Positions 61,906-63,306 of a stretch of DNA of 63,306 bases are shown one piece after another (position 1 is the first letter of the stretch; the number at the start of each line of letters is the position of its first letter). The stretch covers positions 1 to 63,306 of the forward strand of contig NZ_JAEQ01000024.1 of NCBI RefSeq assembly GCF_000518985.1, given 5' to 3'. A program made the position numbers and the translations under genes. Under the pieces are notes generated by a model. It had not been told where the DNA came from. It did no database searches and saw nothing but the letters and a program-made list of their open reading frames with translations. Source of the DNA: Chelativorans sp. J32. Its GTDB lineage: Bacteria > Pseudomonadota > Alphaproteobacteria > Rhizobiales > Rhizobiaceae.

Positions 61906-62724
61906 CTATTTAATCTTCTTTGCGTCCTGCCAGTGCTCCTCCATCTGGGCGAGCGAGGCAGCGCCGAGCGTAGACCCGGCCTCCTTCACACGACGCTCCA
62001 CGATATGGAAGCGGGTGCGGAACTTCTCGTTGGTGGCCCGCAACGCGCTTTCGGGATCGACGCCGAGATGCCGCCCCAGATTGACCATTGCGAAGAGAAG
62101 ATCACCGAATTCTTCCTTGATCGCATCCTGCCTGCCTTCGTCCATCTCATGGCGCAGCTCGCCGATCTCTTCCTCGATCTTATCGAGGATCGGTCGTGCG
62201 GCGCCCCAATCGAAACCGATGCGGGCCGCTTTCTCCTGAAGTTTCAAGGCTCGGGTTAAGGCGGGCAGGGCGAGTGTCACATCGTCCAGATAGCCCCGTT
62301 CTGGCATCTGCGCTTCAGTTTCGCTGCGGCGCGCCAGGCGTTCCGCTTTCTCCTCAGCCTTGATGCGATCCCACATACCCTTCGCCATTCCTGCGCTGCG
62401 CGCGTCTTCATCTCCGAACACGTGCGGGTGGCGGCGGATCATCTTCGTCGTGATTGCCTCGACCACATCGCCGAAATCGAAATGACCGGCTTCCTCGGCC
62501 ATTCGCGCGTGAAAGACCACCTGGAGCAGCAGGTCGCCCAATTCTTCACGCAGATCATGCAGGTCGTTGCGCTGGATGGCATCGAGCACTTCATAGGCTT
62601 CTTCGATGGTGTAAGGCGCAATGCTGGAAAAATCCTGCTTCACGTCCCACGGACAACCGGTCTCGGGATCGCGAAGCGCAGCCATGATTTCGATCAGCGT
62701 TGAGATGTCTTTGGAGGGCTTCAT
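61906..62724 (-). CDS. mazG: Nucleoside triphosphate pyrophosphohydrolase MazG
   Basis: Hydrolyses (d)NTPs to NMPs and pyrophosphate; in E. coli it also lowers ppGpp. A 272-aa protein with two MazG repeats: LRDPETGCPWDVKQDFSSIA with EEAYEVLDAI and EELGDLLLQVVFHARMAEEA (residues 17-75), and a second EEEIGELRHEMDEGR with EEFGDLLFAMVNLGRHLG (about 172-215). ATG 62724 is preceded on this strand by CCGGAGTCTCCCA. Convergent with hflX. Confidence 0.95.
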   Translation of the reverse strand: MKPSKDISTLIEIMAALRDPETGCPWDVKQDFSSIAPYTIEEAYEVLDAIQRNDLHDLREELGDLLLQVVFHARMAEEAGHFDFGDVVEAITTKMIRRHPHVFGDEDARSAGMAKGMWDRIKAEEKAERLARRSETEAQMPERGYLDDVTLALPALTRALKLQEKAARIGFDWGAARPILDKIEEEIGELRHEMDEGRQDAIKEEFGDLLFAMVNLGRHLGVDPESALRATNEKFRTRFHIVERRVKEAGSTLGAASLAQMEEHWQDAKKIK

Positions 62725-63026
62725 TGGGAGACTCCGGGTAAGTGGCTTGCCCGAGAGCGGTATCGCGCATCACTTCCTCGCTCAAGCGCTCAGCACCGAA
62801 AAGGGAATGCTTTGTCAAAGCCAGGAGAACTAGAAGCGCGCTCTCACCAACTCCCGGGGTGAGTATCAGCCCGATCGGCATAGCACGCACCAACACATTG
62901 CAGCGCTCGAATTCATACGCTTCGGTGTGCGGCTGTTTCGAAGCCAGCCGCGCTTCTTCGATAGGAACCAGACCCATTTTTCTAGGGCAGACTACGTCGG
63001 GGGTAGAGCGCGACAGTCGTCATATC
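62725..63026. other. Non-coding stretch upstream of mazG
   Basis: About 300 nt between the mazG start and the repeat-rich right end. Open frames exist on both strands (for example a minus-strand frame from 62977 into mazG) but none has a ribosome binding site or recognisable product. It should contain the mazG promoter. It may include remnants of a gene disrupted by the element at the right edge. Confidence 0.4.
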
Positions 63027-63075
63027 TGTGGCGGCAAGGTTGAACTGTCCGCCGTTGGGCAAAGTTGAAATGTCA
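63027..63075. mobile_element. Possible insertion-sequence terminus with direct repeats
   Basis: CAAGGTTGAACTGTCC (63035-63050) and CAAAGTTGAAATGTCA (63060-63075) are imperfect direct repeats (13 of 16 positions) spaced 25 nt apart. Paired subterminal repeats of this kind, plus a TGT outer end near 63027, are a feature of IS21-type insertion sequences, where they bind the transposase. The bulk of the element would lie beyond the window. Family assignment is tentative. Confidence 0.35.
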
Positions 63076-63236
63076 CTTTGGGTGCCTCACCAACCATTTA
63101 GAAATGCGACACGCGACATCCCCACTGGCACTGAGCCAAGCCCCCGACCGGACCCGGCTGGATCGGGTTGCAAGGGAAGGGAGGGGGCGGGTGAGACGCA
63201 CCCATCGGCTTTAGCTTTGACAGTTGCAGCAGCCAG

Positions 63237-63306
63237 TCATTCCGCCGCATCGAGCTCAGAGAGCGCTTGTCGCCGTCGGGCAATGACCGCTGGATCGTTC
63301 GTGAAA
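63237..63306 (-). CDS. C-terminal end of an unidentified protein (truncated by window edge)
   Basis: The minus strand is open from the window edge for 22 codons (FTNDPAVIARRRQALSELDA and two more residues) to a TGA at 63237-63239. The amphipathic, charged composition looks protein-like, and the position next to the repeat pair suggests it could be the last gene of a mobile element. Too short to recognise a family; an alternative overlapping frame (63098-63283) is less protein-like. Confidence 0.3.
   Translation of the reverse strand, partial: FTNDPAVIARRRQALSELDAAE

Noticed and set aside
62591-62977. A 128-codon minus-strand frame starting in the mazG upstream region
   Set aside because: It overlaps mazG by about 130 nt, has no ribosome binding site, and its sequence suggests no family.

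Overview
The window is a stretch of alphaproteobacterial chromosome, most likely from a member of the Rhizobiales (Hyphomicrobiales) close to the Phyllobacteriaceae (Mesorhizobium, Chelativorans, Nitratireductor type). The reasons are protein-level similarity as I recognise it, a five-gene dusB-ntrB-ntrC-ntrY-ntrX block, a GTTC-N7-GTTC LexA operator, an ATP12-type F1 assembly chaperone, a pyruvate dehydrogenase E1-beta with its own lipoyl domain, a fused IspDF enzyme, and promoters close to the rhizobial CTTGAC-N17-CTATAT pattern. Family-level placement is an inference.

Layout. (1) 1-14930, plus strand: the end of tuf followed by the S10, spc and alpha ribosomal operons (rpsJ to rplO, secY, adk, rpsM, rpsK, rpoA, rplQ), closed by a strong intrinsic terminator. 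(2) 14980-16390: a small, more A+T-rich accessory patch with a secreted histidine phosphatase and a DUF486/DMT membrane protein. (3) 16578-21678, plus: a two-PDZ periplasmic protease, rarA, crcB, an RluA-family pseudouridine synthase and the ATP12 chaperone. (4) 21680-33665: a palindromic repeat and terminator, then mostly minus-strand genes gltA, gltX, lexA, and a moeA-moaC-trpC-trpD-ppiD run, with comEC on the plus strand. (5) 33806-40539, plus: tpiA, secG, pyrG, a frameshifted VOC-domain gene, kdsA, eno, ftsB. (6) 40763-48649, plus: pdhA, pdhB, pdhC, an SGNH hydrolase, lpd, a small GlsB/YeaQ-type membrane protein, lipA and a COQ10/RatA-type START protein. This is a pyruvate dehydrogenase and lipoylation neighbourhood. 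(7) cinA and ispDF on the minus strand, then dusB-ntrBC-ntrYX-trkA-dat-hfq-hflX on the plus strand, and mazG on the minus strand. (8) From about 62725 to the end: no convincing housekeeping gene, and signs of an insertion-sequence end.

Almost everything is core metabolism and gene expression in compact operons with ATGA-type overlaps. I found no CRISPR array, rRNA, tRNA, phage or obvious defence system. I also found no wholly new multi-gene system. The parts that most deserve a second look are a 14-bp perfect inverted repeat that buries the ftsB start codon, a one-base frameshift in the VOC gene before kdsA, a palindrome just upstream of ntrY, a terminator-like hairpin inside the spc operon, the uncharacterised SGNH hydrolase inserted between the PDH E2 and E3 genes, and the repeat structure at the right edge. 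Both edges of the window lie in sequences that are often multicopy (tuf, an IS-like end), so this may be an entire assembly contig.
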